A DNA stretch of 64,000 nt from Cinclus cinclus. Its lineage: Eukaryota; Chordata; Aves; Passeriformes; Cinclidae. Where the stretch lies: assembly GCF_963662255.1 (NCBI RefSeq), contig NW_026912141.1:444001-508000 (forward strand), in the 5' to 3' direction. Below the pieces are notes generated by a model, which had not been told where the DNA came from, did not search any database, and was given only the letters and a program-made list of their open reading frames with translations. The position numbers and the translations under genes are program-made. Of this stretch, positions 23,444 through 35,854 are shown one piece after another. Position 1 is the stretch's first letter, and every line of letters begins with the position of its first letter.

Positions 23444-24822
23444 CTGCTCCGAGAGGCACAGAGCACCTCGTCAGACGCAGTGCAGAGGGAAAGGACACAG
23501 TATCCGAGGGAGCGTGGCGCCGCTTAGGCGGGCAAAGCAGAAAGGTGCCGCCCGGCACTGGCTTTGACTCCCTGAGCTTCCTTGCTAGGACAGCAGCTGC
23601 CGAAAGCTGGCAACTAGGCTGCCAGAGTGCAGAATGTCGGCGGTCTGGCACGCCTGCTTGCCGAAAGCCAGGATCAGCGAGACAGCGTGCTAGGCTCTGT
23701 TTCACAGCACCCTGGAGAACACGCCCTTGAAGAATGCCGTCTCTGTTCCGCAAAAGCTCTGCCACAGTGAAGGTGGAAGAAGCAGCCTGTGGCCACGGGC
23801 AGAGCTGGTCAACAGCTGCGCCTAACTTTCCCAAGCTGCGAGAGCATTCTCAGCCGAGTTCTGCTTTGACAGAGCTATTGCTGAACTTTTGCAGTCCCGG
23901 AGGCTGCTGAAACCAAGGCTGTGTTCTGCCTCTTCATTCTTGCCTTCCTGTGCTCCAGCGAGAAGTGAAGCTCTGGCACGGCATTCAGCTTTGCCGCCTC
24001 TCTGCACGGAAAGCACTAGACAGAACTAGTGTGCTTCGTGCATGCTCTCTCCTCGCTTTTATGGTCACTGCTCTGCTTTTTGCTTGGCAGCGTTCAAAGG
24101 GTCCACGGCATACCTCTTGCACAGCGAGAGGTGGCCGGCGAGGAATACTTGCTGGCTTAAGTCGTTCCATGCTCAAGGCATTCATCAGAGCAGCACAATG
24201 GGGGAAAAGAGGGGGGAACATTGCAGGACAAATTTCTATGCTGGAACATGATTGTCTGCGAGACAGCTCTCCGCGGCGCTAGTATTTGGCCAGGCTGAAA
24301 TTAGCGCCACGGGAAGCCAATCTGACAAGCGGAGTGCAACGAGCCCGGCGATATGGGGCCACTTGGCAGGTGGCCGAAGAAAGACGGCTGCCCCGCGAAT
24401 GTGGTGCCAGAAGGCAAGTTTCAGCAGGGCGTTCCGGGCGAGCTTAATGTGTAGCCGCAGTTGTTCTAGGCGAGATTGTAGCCGAGAAGCTTTCCGTCTC
24501 CATTCACGAGACAAGAAAAGCAGAACACAATGGTCTAGAGGGTTGAGAAGAAAAGTGCTCGTAGCGAGCTCGTTGCGGCAGAAGCGAAAGCCAGGAGCAG
24601 CGTGCTCGCTGCGAGAAGTAGACGGCGCTTCGCCTCCTTGGGAAGGAAATAGCGTCTGGGCACGAACGGCAGCCAGCGAAGCTTCAGAACAGCAGGCTGT
24701 TCTGCTCAGCGTACGAGCCTGAAGTGAGTGGCAAGGGCTAAGGGGACAGTCCCAAGGCATCTAGCTTTCCTGCTAGCAATGCCATTTCTACCCTGCCGTG
24801 GAAAACATTGTCCTTTGCCCTT
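23444..24822. repeat. Monomer U18, class P
   Basis: Same as U15 apart from a private A at p1084 (base 24527), a CpG-context transition. Confidence 0.97.
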
Positions 24823-26201
24823 CTGCTCCGAGAGGCACAGAGCACCTCGGCAGACGCAGTGCAGAGGGAAAGGACACAGTATCCGAGGGAGCGTGGCGCC
24901 GCTTAGGCGGGCAAAGCAGAAAGGTGCCGCCCGGCACTGGCTTTGACTCCCTGAGCTTCCTTGCTAGGACAGCAGCTGCCGAAAGCTGGCAACTAGGCTG
25001 CCAGAGTGCAGAATGTCGGCGGTCTGGCACGCCTGCTTGCCGAAAGCCAGGATCAGCGAGACAGCGTGCTAGGCTCTGTTTCACAGCACCCTGGAGAACA
25101 CGCCCTTGAAGAATGCCGTCTCTGTTCCGCAAAAGCTCTGCCACAGTGAAGGTGGAAGAAGCAGCCTGTGGCCACGGGCAGAGCTGGTCAACAGCTGCGC
25201 CTAACTTTCCCAAGCTGCGAGAGCATTCTCAGCCGAGTTCTGCTTTGACAGAGCTATTGCTGAACTTTTGCAGTCCCGGAGGCTGCTGAAACCAAGGCTG
25301 TGTTCTGCCTCTTCATTCTTGCCTTCCTGTGCTCCAGCGAGAAGTGAAGCTCTGGCACGGCATTCAGCTTTGCCGCCTCTCTGCACGGAAAGCACTAGAC
25401 AGAACTAGTGTGCTTCGTGCATGCTCTCTCCTCGCTTTTATGGTCACTGCTCTGCTTTTTGCTTGGCAGCGTTCAAAGGGTCCACGGCATACCTCTTGCA
25501 CAGCGAGAGGTGGCCGGCGAGGAATACTTGCTGGCTTAAGTCGTTCCATGCTCAAGGCATTCATCAGAGCAGCACAATGCGGGAAAAGAGGGGGGAACAT
25601 TGCAGGACAAATTTCTATGCTGGAACATGATTGTCTGCGAGACAGCTCTCCGCAGCGCTAGTATTTGGCCAGGCTGAAATCAGCGCCACGGGAAGCCAAT
25701 CTGACAAGCGGAGTGCAACGAGCGCGGCGATATGGGGCCACTTGGCAGGTGGCCGAAGAAAGACGGCTGCCCCGCGAATGTGGTGCCAGAAGGCAAGTTT
25801 CAGCAGGGCGTTCCGGGCGAGCTTAATGTGTAGCCGCAGTTGTTCTAGGCGAGATTGCAGCCGAGAAGCTTTCCGTCTCCATTCACGAGACAAGAAAAGC
25901 AGAAAGCAATGGTCTAGAGGGTTGAGAAGAAAAGTGCTCGTAGCGAGCTCGTTGCGGCAGAAGCGAAAGCCAGGAGCAGCGTGCTCGCTGGGAGAAGTAG
26001 ACGGCGCTTCGCCTCCTTGGGAAGGAAATCGCGTCTGGGCACGAACGGCAGCCAGCGAAGCTTCAGAACAGCAGGCTGTTCTGCTCAGCGTACGAGCCTG
26101 AAGTGAGTGGCAAGGGCTAAGGGGACAGTCCCAAGGCATCTAGCTTTCCTGCTAGCAATGCCATTTCTACCCTGCTGTGGAAAACATTGTCCTTTGCCCT
26201 T
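24823..26201. repeat. Monomer U19, mixed
   Basis: Front half matches U16 up to p757. Then C at p758, A at p832, C at p1036, A at p1083, a private G at p1169 and C at p1208. Confidence 0.97.
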
Positions 26202-27580
26202 CTGCTCCGAGAGGCACAGAGCACCTCGGCAGACGCAGTGCAGAGGGAAAGGACACAGTATCCGAGGGAGCGTGGCGCCGCTTAGGCGGGCAAAGCAGAA
26301 AGGTGCCGCCCGGCACTGGCTTTGACTCCCTGAGCTTCCTTGCTAGGACAGCAGCTGCCGAAAGCTGGCAACTAGGCTGCCAGAGTGCAGAATGTCAGCG
26401 GTCTGGCACGCCTGCTTGCCGAAAGCCAGGATCAGCGAGACAGCGTGCTAGGCTCTGTTTCACAGCACCCTGGAGAACACGCCCTTGAAGAATGCCGTCT
26501 CTGTTCCGCAAAAGCTCTGCCACAGTGAAGGTGGAAGAAGCAGCCTGTGGCCACGGGCAGAGCTGGTCAACAGCTGCGCCTAACTTTCCCAAGCTGCGAG
26601 AGCATTCTCAGCCGAGTTCTGCTTTGACAGAGCTATTGCTGAACTTCTGCAGTCCCGGAGGCTGCTGAAACCAAGGCTGTGTTCTGCCTCTTCATTCTTG
26701 CCTTCCTGTGCTCCAGCGAGAAGTGAAGCTCTGGCATGGCATTCAGCTTTGCCGCCTCTCTGCACGGAAAGCACTAGACAGAACTAGTGTGCTTCGTGCA
26801 TGCTCTCTCCTCGCTTTTATGGTCACTGCTCTGCTTTTTGCTTGGCAGCGTTCCAAGGGTCCACGGCATACCTCTTGCACAGCGAGAGGTGGCCGGCGAG
26901 GAATACTTGCTGGCTTAAGTCGTTCCATGCTCAAGGCATTCATCAGAGCAGCACAATGGGGGAAAAGAGGGGGGAACATTGCAGGACAATTTTCTATGCT
27001 GGATCATGATTTTCTGCGAGACAGCTCTTCGCAGCGCGAGTATTTGGCCAGGCTGCAATCAGCGCCACGGGAAGCCAATCTGACAAGCGGAGTGCAACGA
27101 GCGCGGCGATATGGGGCCACTTGGCAGGTGGCCGAAGAAAGACGGCTGCCCCGCGAATGTGGTGCCAGAAGGCAACTTTCAGCAGGGCGTTCCGGGCGAG
27201 CTTAATGTGTAGCCGCAGTTGTTCTAGGCGAGATTGCAGCCGAGAAGCTTTCCGTCTCCATTCACGAGACAAGAAAAGCAGAAAGCAATGGTCTAGAGGG
27301 TTGAGAAGAAAAGTGCTCGTAGCGAGCTCGTTGCGGCAGAAGCGAAAGCCAGGAGCAGCGTGCTCGGTGCGAGAAGTAGACGGCGCTTCGCCTCCTTGGG
27401 AAGGAAATCGCGTCTGGGCACGAACGGCAGCCAGCGAAGCTTCAGAACAGCAGGCTGTTCTGCTCAGCGTACGAGCCTGAAGTGAGTGGCAAGGGCTAAG
27501 GGGACAGTTCCAAGGCATCTAGCTTTCCTGCTAGCAATGCCATTTCTACCCTGCTGTGGAAAACATTGTCCTTTGCCCTT
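26202..27580. repeat. Monomer U20, class F
   Basis: F haplotype with A at p196, C at p446, C at p653, C at p975 and C at p1208, a combination not seen in other F units. Confidence 0.97.
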
Positions 27581-28959
27581 CTGCTCCGAGAGGCACAGAG
27601 CACCTCGGCAGACGCAGTGCAGAGGGAAAGGACACAGTATCCGAGGGAGCGTGGCGCCGCTTAGGCGGGCAAAGCAGAAAGGTGCCGCCCGGCACTGGCT
27701 TTGACTCCCTGAGCTTCCTTGCTAGGACAGCAGCTGCCGAAAGCTGGCAACTAGGCTGCCAGAGTGCAGAATGTCGGCGGTCTGGCACGCCTGCTTGCCG
27801 AAAGCCAGGATCAGCGAGACAGCGTGCTAGGCTCTGTTTCACAGCACCCTGGAGAACACGCCCTTGAAGAATGCCGTCTCTGTTCCGCAAAAGCTCTGCC
27901 ACAGTGAAGGTGGAAGAAGCAGCCTGTGGCCACGGGCAGAGCTGGTCAACAGCTGCGCCTAACTTTCCCAAGCTGCGAGAGCATTCTCAGCCGAGTTCTG
28001 CTTTGACAGAGCTATTGCTGAACTTTTGCAGTCCCGGAGGCTGCTGAAACCAAGGCTGTGTTCTGCCTCTTCATTCTTGCCTTCCTGTGCTCCAGCGAGA
28101 AGTGACGCTCTGGCACGGCATTCAGCTTTGCCGCCTCTCTGCACGGAAAGCACTAGACAGAACTAGTGTGCTTCGTGCATGCTCTCTCCTCGCTTTTATG
28201 GTCACTGCTCTGCTTTTTGCTTGGCAGCGTTCAAAGGGTCCACGGCATACCTCTTGCACAGCGAGAGGTGGCCGGCGAGGAATACTTGCTGGCTTAAGTC
28301 GTTCCATGCTCAAGGCATTCATCAGAGCAGCACAATGGGGGAAAAGAGGGGGGAACATTGCAGGACAAATTTCTATGCTGGAACATGATTGTCTGCGAGA
28401 CAGCTCTCCGCGGCGCTAGTATTTGGCCAGGCTGAAATTAGCGCCACGGGAAGCCAATCTGACAAGCGGAGTGCAACGAGCCCGGCGATATGGGGCCACT
28501 TGGCAGGTGGCCGAAGAAAGACGGCTGCCCCGCGAATGTGGTGCCAGAAGGCAACTTTCAGCAGGGCGTTCCGGGCGAGCTTAATGTGTAGCCGCAGTTG
28601 TTCTAGGCGAGATTGTAGCCGAGAAGCTTTCCGTCTCCATTCACGAGACAAGAAAAGCAGAACGCAATGGTCTAGAGGGTTGAGAAGAAAAGTGCTCGTA
28701 GCGAGCTCGTTGCGGCAGAAGCGAAAGCCAGGAGCAGCGTGCTCGCTGCGAGAAGTAGACGGCGCTTCGCCTCCTTGGGAAGGAAATGGCGTCTGGGCAC
28801 GAACGGCAGCCAGCGAAGCTTCAGAACAGCAGGCTGTTCTGCTCAGCGTACGAGCCTGAAGTGAGTGGCAAGGGCTAAGGGGACAGTCCCAAGGCATCTA
28901 GCTTTCCTGCTAGCAATGCCATTTCTACCCTGCTGTGGAAAACATTGTCCTTTGCCCTT
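27581..28959. repeat. Monomer U21, class P
   Basis: C at p526, shared only with U1, 27,580 bp away. Also C at p902 and C at p975 as in U1; differs by G at p28 and A at p653. Confidence 0.97.
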
Positions 28960-30338
28960 CTGCTCCGAGAGGCACAGAGCACCTCGGCAGACGCAGTGCA
29001 GAGGGAAAGGACACAGTATCCGAGGGAGCGTGGCGCCGCTTAGGCGGGCAAAGCAGAAAGGTGCCGCCCGGCACTGGCTTTGACTCCCTGAGCTTCCTTG
29101 CTAGGACAGCAGCTGCCGAAAGCTGGCAACTAGGCTGCCAGAGTGCAGAATGTCGGCGGTCTGGCACGCCTGCTTGCCGAAAGCCAGGATCAGCGAGACA
29201 GCGTGCTAGGCTCTGTTTCACAGCACCCTGGAGAACACGCCCTTGAAGAATGCCGTCTCTGTTCCGCAAAAGCTCTGCCACAGTGAAGGTGGAAGAAGCA
29301 GCCTGTGGCCACGGGCAGAGCTGGTCAACAGCTGCGCCTAACTTTCCCAAGCTGCGAGAGCATTCTCAGCCGAGTTCTGCTTTGACAGAGCTATTGCTGA
29401 ACTTTTGCAGTCCCGGAGGCTGCTGAAACCAAGGCTGTGTTCTGCCTCTTCATTCTTGCCTTCCTGTGCTCCAGCGAGAAGTGAAGCTCTGGCACGGCAT
29501 TCAGCTTTGCCGCCTCTCTGCACGGAAAGCACTAGACAGAACTAGTGTGCTTCGTGCATGCTCTCTCCTCGCTTTTATGGTCACTGCTCTGCTTTTTGCT
29601 TGGCAGCGTTCAAAGGGTCCACGGCATACCTCTTGCACAGCGAGAGGTGGCCGGCGAGGAATACTTGCTGGCTTAAGTCGTTCCATGCTCAAGGCATTCA
29701 TCAGAGCAGCACAATGGGGGAAAAGAGGGGGGAACATTGCAGGACAAATTTCTATGCTGGAACATGATTGTCTGCGAGACAGCTCTCCGCGGCGCTAGTA
29801 TTTGGCCAGGCTGAAATTAGCGCCACGGGAAGCCAATCTGACAAGCGGAGTGCAACGAGCGCGGCGATATGGGGCCACTTGGCAGGTGGCCGAAGAAAGA
29901 CGGCTGCCCCGCGAATGTGGTGCCAGAAGGCAACTTTCAGCAGGGCGTTCCGGGCGAGCTTAATGTGTAGCCGCAGTTGTTCTAGGCGAGATTGCAGCCG
30001 AGAAGCTTTCCGTCTCCATTCACGAGACAAGAAAAGCAGAAAGCAATGGTCTAGAGGGTTGAGAAGAAAAGTGCTCGTAGCGAGCTCGTTGCGGCAGAAG
30101 CGAAAGCCAGGAGCAGCGTGCTCGCTGCGAGAAGTAGACGGCGCTTCGCCTCCTTGGGAAGGAAATGGCGTCTGGGCACGAACGGCAGCCAGCGAAGCTT
30201 CAGAACAGCAGGCTGTTCTGCTCAGCGTACGAGCCTGAAGTGAGTGGCAAGGGCTAAGGGGACAGTCCCAAGGCATCTAGCTTTCCTGCTAGCAATGCCA
30301 TTTCTACCCTGCTGTGGAAAACATTGTCCTTTGCCCTT
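28960..30338. repeat. Monomer U22, class P
   Basis: Same classes as U2, lacking only its private p1017 change among the sites checked. Confidence 0.97.
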
Positions 30339-31717
30339 CTGCTCCGAGAGGCAGAGAGCACCTCGGCAGACGCAGTGCAGAGGGAAAGGACACAGTATCC
30401 GAGGGAGCGTGGCGCCGCTTAGGCGGGCAAAGCAGAAAGGTGCCGCCCGGCACTGGCTTTGACTCCCTGAGCTTCCTTGCTAGGACAGCAGCTGCCGAAA
30501 GCTGGCAACTAGGCTGCCAGAGTGCAGAATGTCGGCGGTCTGGCACGCCTGCTTGCCGAAAGCCAGGATCAGCGAGACAGCGTGCTAGGCTCTGTTTCAC
30601 AGCACCCTGGAGAACACGCCCTTGAAGAATGCCGTCTCTGTTCCGCAAAAGCTCTGCCACAGTGAAGGTGGAAGAAGCAGCCTGTGGCCACGGGCAGAGC
30701 TGGTCAACAGCTGCGCCTAACTTTCCCAAGCTGCGAGAGCATTCTCAGCCGAGTTCTGCTTTGACAGAGCTATTGCTGAACTTTTGCAGTCCCGGAGGCT
30801 GCTGAAACCAAGGCTGTGTTCTGCCTCTTCATTCTTGCCTTCCTGTGCTCCAGCGAGAAGTGAAGCTCTGGCACGGCATTCAGCTTTGCCGCCTCTCTGC
30901 ACGGAAAGCACTAGACAGAACTAGTGTGCTTCGTGCATGCTCTCTCCTCGCTTTTATGGTCACTGCTCTGCTTTTTGCTTGGCAGCGTTCAAAGGGTCCA
31001 CGGCATACCTCTTGCACAGCGAGAGGTGGCCGGCGAGGAATACTTGCTGGCTTAAGTCGTTCCATGCTCAAGGCATTCATCAGAGCAGCACAATGGGGGA
31101 AAAGAGGGGGGAACATTGCAGGACAAATTTCTATGCTGGAACATGATTGTCTGCGAGACAGCTCTCCGCGGCGCTAGTATTTGGCCAGGCTGAAATTAGC
31201 GCCACGGGAAGCCAATCTGACAAGCGGAGTGCAACGAGCGCGGCGATATGGGGCCACTTGGCAGGTGGCCGAAGAAAGACGGCTGCCCCGCGAATGGGGT
31301 GCCAGAAGGCAACTTTCAGCAGGGCGTTCCGGGCGAGCTTAATGTGTAGCCGCAGTTGTTCTAGGCGAGATTGCAGCCGAGAAGCTTTCCGTCTCCATTC
31401 ACGAGACAAGAAAAGCAGAAAGCAATGGTCTAGAGGGTTGAGAAGAAAAGTGCTCGTAGCGAGCTCGTTGCGGCAGAAGCGAAAGCCAGGAGCAGCGTGC
31501 TCGCTGCGAGAAGTAGACGGCGCTTCGCCTCCTTGGGAAGGAAATGGCGTCTGGGCACGAACGGCAGCCAGCGAAGCTTCAGAACAGCAGGCTGTTCTGC
31601 TCAGCGTACGAGCCTGAAGTGAGTGGCAAGGGCTAAGGGGACAGTCCCAAGGCATCTAGCTTTCCTGCTAGCAATGCCATTTCTACCCTGCTGTGGAAAA
31701 CATTGTCCTTTGCCCTT
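30339..31717. repeat. Monomer U23, class P
   Basis: G at p16, G at p832, T at p859, C at p975. Private G at p959. Confidence 0.97.
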
Positions 31718-33096
31718 CTGCTCCGAGAGGCAGAGAGCACCTCGGCAGACGCAGTGCAGAGGGAAAGGACACAGTATCCGAGGGAGCGTGGCGCCGCTTA
31801 GGCGGGCAAAGCAGAAAGGTGCCGCCCGGCACTGGCTTTGACTCCCTGAGCTTCCTTGCTAGGACAGCAGCTGCCGAAAGCTGGCAACTAGGCTGCCAGA
31901 GTGCAGAATGTCGGCGGTCTGGCACGCCTGCTTGCCGAAAGCCAGGATCAGCGAGACAGCGTGCTAGGCTCTGTTTCACAGCACCCTTGAGAACACGCCC
32001 TTGAAGAATGCCGTCTCTGTTCCGCAAAAGCTCTGCCACAGTGAAGGTGGAAGAAGCAGCCTGTGGCCACGGGCAGAGCTGGTCAACAGCTGCGCCTAAC
32101 TTTCCCAAGCTGCGAGAGCATTCTCAGCCGAGTTCTGCTTTGACAGAGCTATTGCTGAACTTTTGCAGTCCCGGAGGCTGCTGAAACCAAGGCTGTGTTC
32201 TGCCTCTTCATTCTTGCCTTCCTGTGCTCCAGCGAGAAGTGAAGCTCTGGCATGGCATTCAGCTTTGCCGCCTCTCTGCACGGAAAGCACTAGACAGAAC
32301 TAGTGTGCTTCGTGCATGCTCTCTCCTCGCTTTTATGGTCACTGCTCTGCTTTTTGCTTGGCAGCGTTCAAAGGGTCCACGGCATACCTCTTGCACAGCG
32401 AGAGGTGGCCGGCGAGGAATACTTGCTGGCTTAAGTCGTTCCATGCTCAAGGCATTCATCAGAGCAGCACAATGGGGGAAAAGAGGGGGGAACATTGCAG
32501 GATAATTTTCTATGCTGGATCATGATTTTCTGCGAGACAGCTCTTCGCAGCGCGAGTATTTGGCCAGGCTGCAATCAGCGCCACGGGAAGCCAATCTGAC
32601 AAGCGGAGTGCAACGAGCGCGGCGATATGGGGCCACTTGGCAGGTGGCCGAAGAAAGACGGCTGCCCCGCGAATGTGGTGCCAGAAGGCAAGTTTCAGCA
32701 GGGCGTTCCGGGCGAGCTTAATGTGTAGCCGCAGTTGTTCTAGGCGAGATTGCAGCCGAGAAGCTTTCCGTCTCCATTCACGAGACAAGAAAAGCAGAAA
32801 GCAATGGTCTAGAGGGTTGAGAAGAAAAGTGCTCGTAGCGAGCTCGTTGCGGCAGAAGCGAAAGCCAGGAGCAGCGTGCTCGGTGCGAGAAGTAGACGGC
32901 GCTTCGCCTCCTTGGGAAGGAAATGGCGTCTGGGCACGAACGGCAGCCAGCGAAGCTTCAGAACAGCAGGCTGTTCTGCTCAGCGTACGAGCCTGAAGTG
33001 AGTGGCAAGGGCTAAGGGGACAGTTCCAAGGCATCTAGCTTTCCTGCTAGCAATGCCATTTCTACCCTGCTGTGGAAAACATTGTCCTTTGCCCTT
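31718..33096. repeat. Monomer U24, class F
   Basis: G at p16, T at p271, F haplotype, and a private T at p786 (GGACAA to GGATAA). Starts the F-T-M trimers. Confidence 0.97.
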
Positions 33097-34475
33097 CTGC
33101 TCCGAGAGGCACAGAGCACCTCGGCAGACGCAGTGCAGAGGGAAAGGACACAGTATCCGAGGGAGCGTGGCGCCGCTTAGGCGGGCAAAGCAGAAAGGTG
33201 CCGCCCGGCACTGGCTTTGACTCCCTGAGCTTCCTTGCTAGGACAGCAGCTGCCGAAAGCTGGCAACTAGGCTGCCAGAGTGCAGAATGTCGGCGGTCTG
33301 GCACGCCTGCTTGCCGAAAGCCAGGATCAGCGAGACAGCGTGCTAGGCTCTGTTTCACAGCACCCTGGAGAACACGCCCTTGAAGAATGCCGTCTCTGTT
33401 CCGCAAAAGCTCTGCCACAGTGAAGGTGGAAGAAGCAGCCTGTGGCCACGGGCAGAGCTGGTCAACAGCTGCGCCTAACTTTCCCAAGCTGCGAGAGCAT
33501 TCTCAGCCGAGTTCTGCTTTGACAGAGCTATTGCTGAACTTTTGCAGTCCCGGAGGCTGCTGAAACCAAGGCTGTGTTCTGCCTCTTCATTCTTGCCTTC
33601 CTGTGCTCCAGCGAGAAGTGAAGCTCTGGCACGGCATTCAGCTTTGCCGCCTCTCTGCACGGAAAGCACTAGACAGAACTAGTGTGCTTCGTGCATGCTC
33701 TCTCCTCGCTTTTATGGTCACTGCTCTGCTTTTTGCTTGGCAGCGTTCCAAGGGTCCACGGCATACCTCTTGCACAGCGAGAGGTGGCCGGCGAGGAATA
33801 CTTGCTGGCTTAAGTCGTTCCATGCTCAAGGCATTCATCAGAGCAACACAATGGGGGAAAAGAGGGGGGAACATTGCAGGACAAATTTCTATGCTGGAAC
33901 ATGATTGTCTGCGAGACAGCTCTCCGCAGCGCTAGTATTTGGCCAGGCTGAAATCAGCGCCACGGGAAGCCAATCTGACAAGCGGAGTGCAACGAGCGCG
34001 GCGATATGGGGCCACTTGGCAGGTGGCCGAAGAAAGACGGCTGCCCCGCGAATGTGGTGCCAGAAGGCAAGTTTCAGCAGGGCGTTCCGGGCGAGCTTAA
34101 TGTGTAGCCGCAGTTGTTCTAGGCGAGATTGCAGCCGAGAAGCTTTCCGTCTCCATTCACGAGACAAGAAAAGCAGAAAGCAATGGTCTAGAGGGTTGAG
34201 AAGAAAAGTGCTCGTAGCGAGCTCGTTGCGGCAGAAGCGAAAGCCAGGAGCAGCGTGCTCGCTGCGAGAAGTAGACGGCGCTTCGCCTCCTTGGGAAGGA
34301 AATGGCGTCTGGGCACGAACGGCAGCAAGCGAAGCTTCAGAACAGCAGGCTGTTCTGCTCAGCGTATGAGCCTGAAGTGAGTGGCAAGGGCTAAGGGGAC
34401 AGTTCCAAGGCATCTAGCTTTCCTGCTAGCAATGCCATTTCTACCCTGCTGTGGAAAACATTGTCCTTTGCCCTT
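33097..34475. repeat. Monomer U25, class T
   Basis: A at p750, C at p653, C at p536, A at p1231, T at p1271, C at p1166. Confidence 0.97.
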
Positions 34476-35854
34476 CTGCTCCGAGAGGCACAGAGCACCT
34501 CGGCAGACGCAGTGCAGAGGGAAAGGACACAGTATCCGAGGGAGCGTGGCGCCGCTTAGGCGGGCAAAGCAGAAAGGTGCCGCCCGGCACTGGCTTTGAC
34601 TCCCTGAGCTTCCTTGCTAGGACAGCAGCTGCCGAAAGCTGGCAACTAGGCTGCCAGAGTGCAGAATGTCAGCGGTCTGGCACGCCTGCTTGCCGAAAGC
34701 CAGTATCAGCGAGACAGCGTGCTAGGCTCTGTTTCACAGCACCCTGGAGAACACGCCCTTGAAGAATGCCGTCTCTGTTCCGCAAAAGCTCTGCCACAGT
34801 GAAGGTGGAAGAAGCAGCCTGTGGCCACGGGCAGAGCTGGTCAACAGCTGCGCCTAACTTTCCCAAGCTGCGAGAGCATTCTCAGCCGAGTTCTGCTTTG
34901 ACAGAGCTATTGCTGAACTTCTGCAGTCCCGGAGGCTGCTGAAACCAAGGCTGTGTTCTGCCTCTTCATTCTTGCCTTCCTGTGCCCCAGCGAGAAGTGA
35001 AGCTCTGGCATGGCATTCAGCTTTGCCGCCTCTCTGCACGGAAAGCACTAGACAGAACTAGTGTGCTTCGTGCATGCTCTCTCCTCGCTTTTATGGTCAC
35101 TGCTCTGCTTTTTGCTTGGCAGCGTTCAAAGGGTCCACGGCATACCTCTTGCACAGCGAGAGGTGGCCGGCGAGGAATACTTGCTGGCTTAAGTCGTTCC
35201 ATGCTCAAGGCATTCATCAGAGCAACACAATGGGGGAAAAGAGGGGGGAACATTGCAGGACAAATTTCTATGCTGGAACATGATTGTCTGCGAGACAGCT
35301 CTCCGCAGCGCTAGTATTTGGCCAGGCTGAAATCAGCGCCACGGGAAGCCAATCTGACAAGCGGAGTGCAACGAGCGCGGCGATATGGGGCCACTTGGCA
35401 GGTGGCCGAAGAAAGACGGCTGCCCCGCGAATGTGGTGCCAGAAGGCAAGTTTCAGCAGGGCGTTCCGGGCGAGCTTAATGTGTAGCCGCAGTTGTTCTA
35501 GGCGAGATTGTAGCCGAGAAGCTTTCCGTCTCCATTCACGAGACAAGAAAAGCAGAAAGCAATGGTCTAGAGGGTTGAGAAGAAAAGTGCTCGTAGCGAG
35601 CTCGTTGCGGCAGAAGCGAAAGCCAGGAGCAGCGTGCTCGCTGCGAGAAGTAGACGGCGCTTCGCCTCCTTGGGAAGGAAATGGCGTCTGGGCACGAACG
35701 GCAGCCAGCGAAGCTTCAGAACAGCAGGCTGTTCTGCTCAGCGTACGAGCCTGAAGTGAGTGGCAAGGGCTAAGGGGACAGTTCCAAGGCATCTAGCTTT
35801 CCTGCTAGCAATGCCATTTCTACCCTGCTGTGGAAAATATTGTCCTTTGCCCTT
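34476..35854. repeat. Monomer U26, class M
   Basis: A at p196, T at p229, C at p446, C at p511, A at p750, T at p1036, T at p1363. Confidence 0.97.

Larger units (their letters stand above)
12412..24822. repeat. Higher-order repeat block, trimer A-C-P, three copies of 4,137 bp
   Basis: U10-U12, U13-U15 and U16-U18 repeat as threes. The second members (U11, U14, U17) share A at p58, G at p259, A at p282 and A at p995. The third members (U12, U15, U18) share T at p28, T at p859 and C at p902. The first members U10 and U13 are the only units with A at p758; U16 differs from them in its first 975 bases but matches their tail. The period is 3 x 1,379 bp. Confidence 0.85.
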
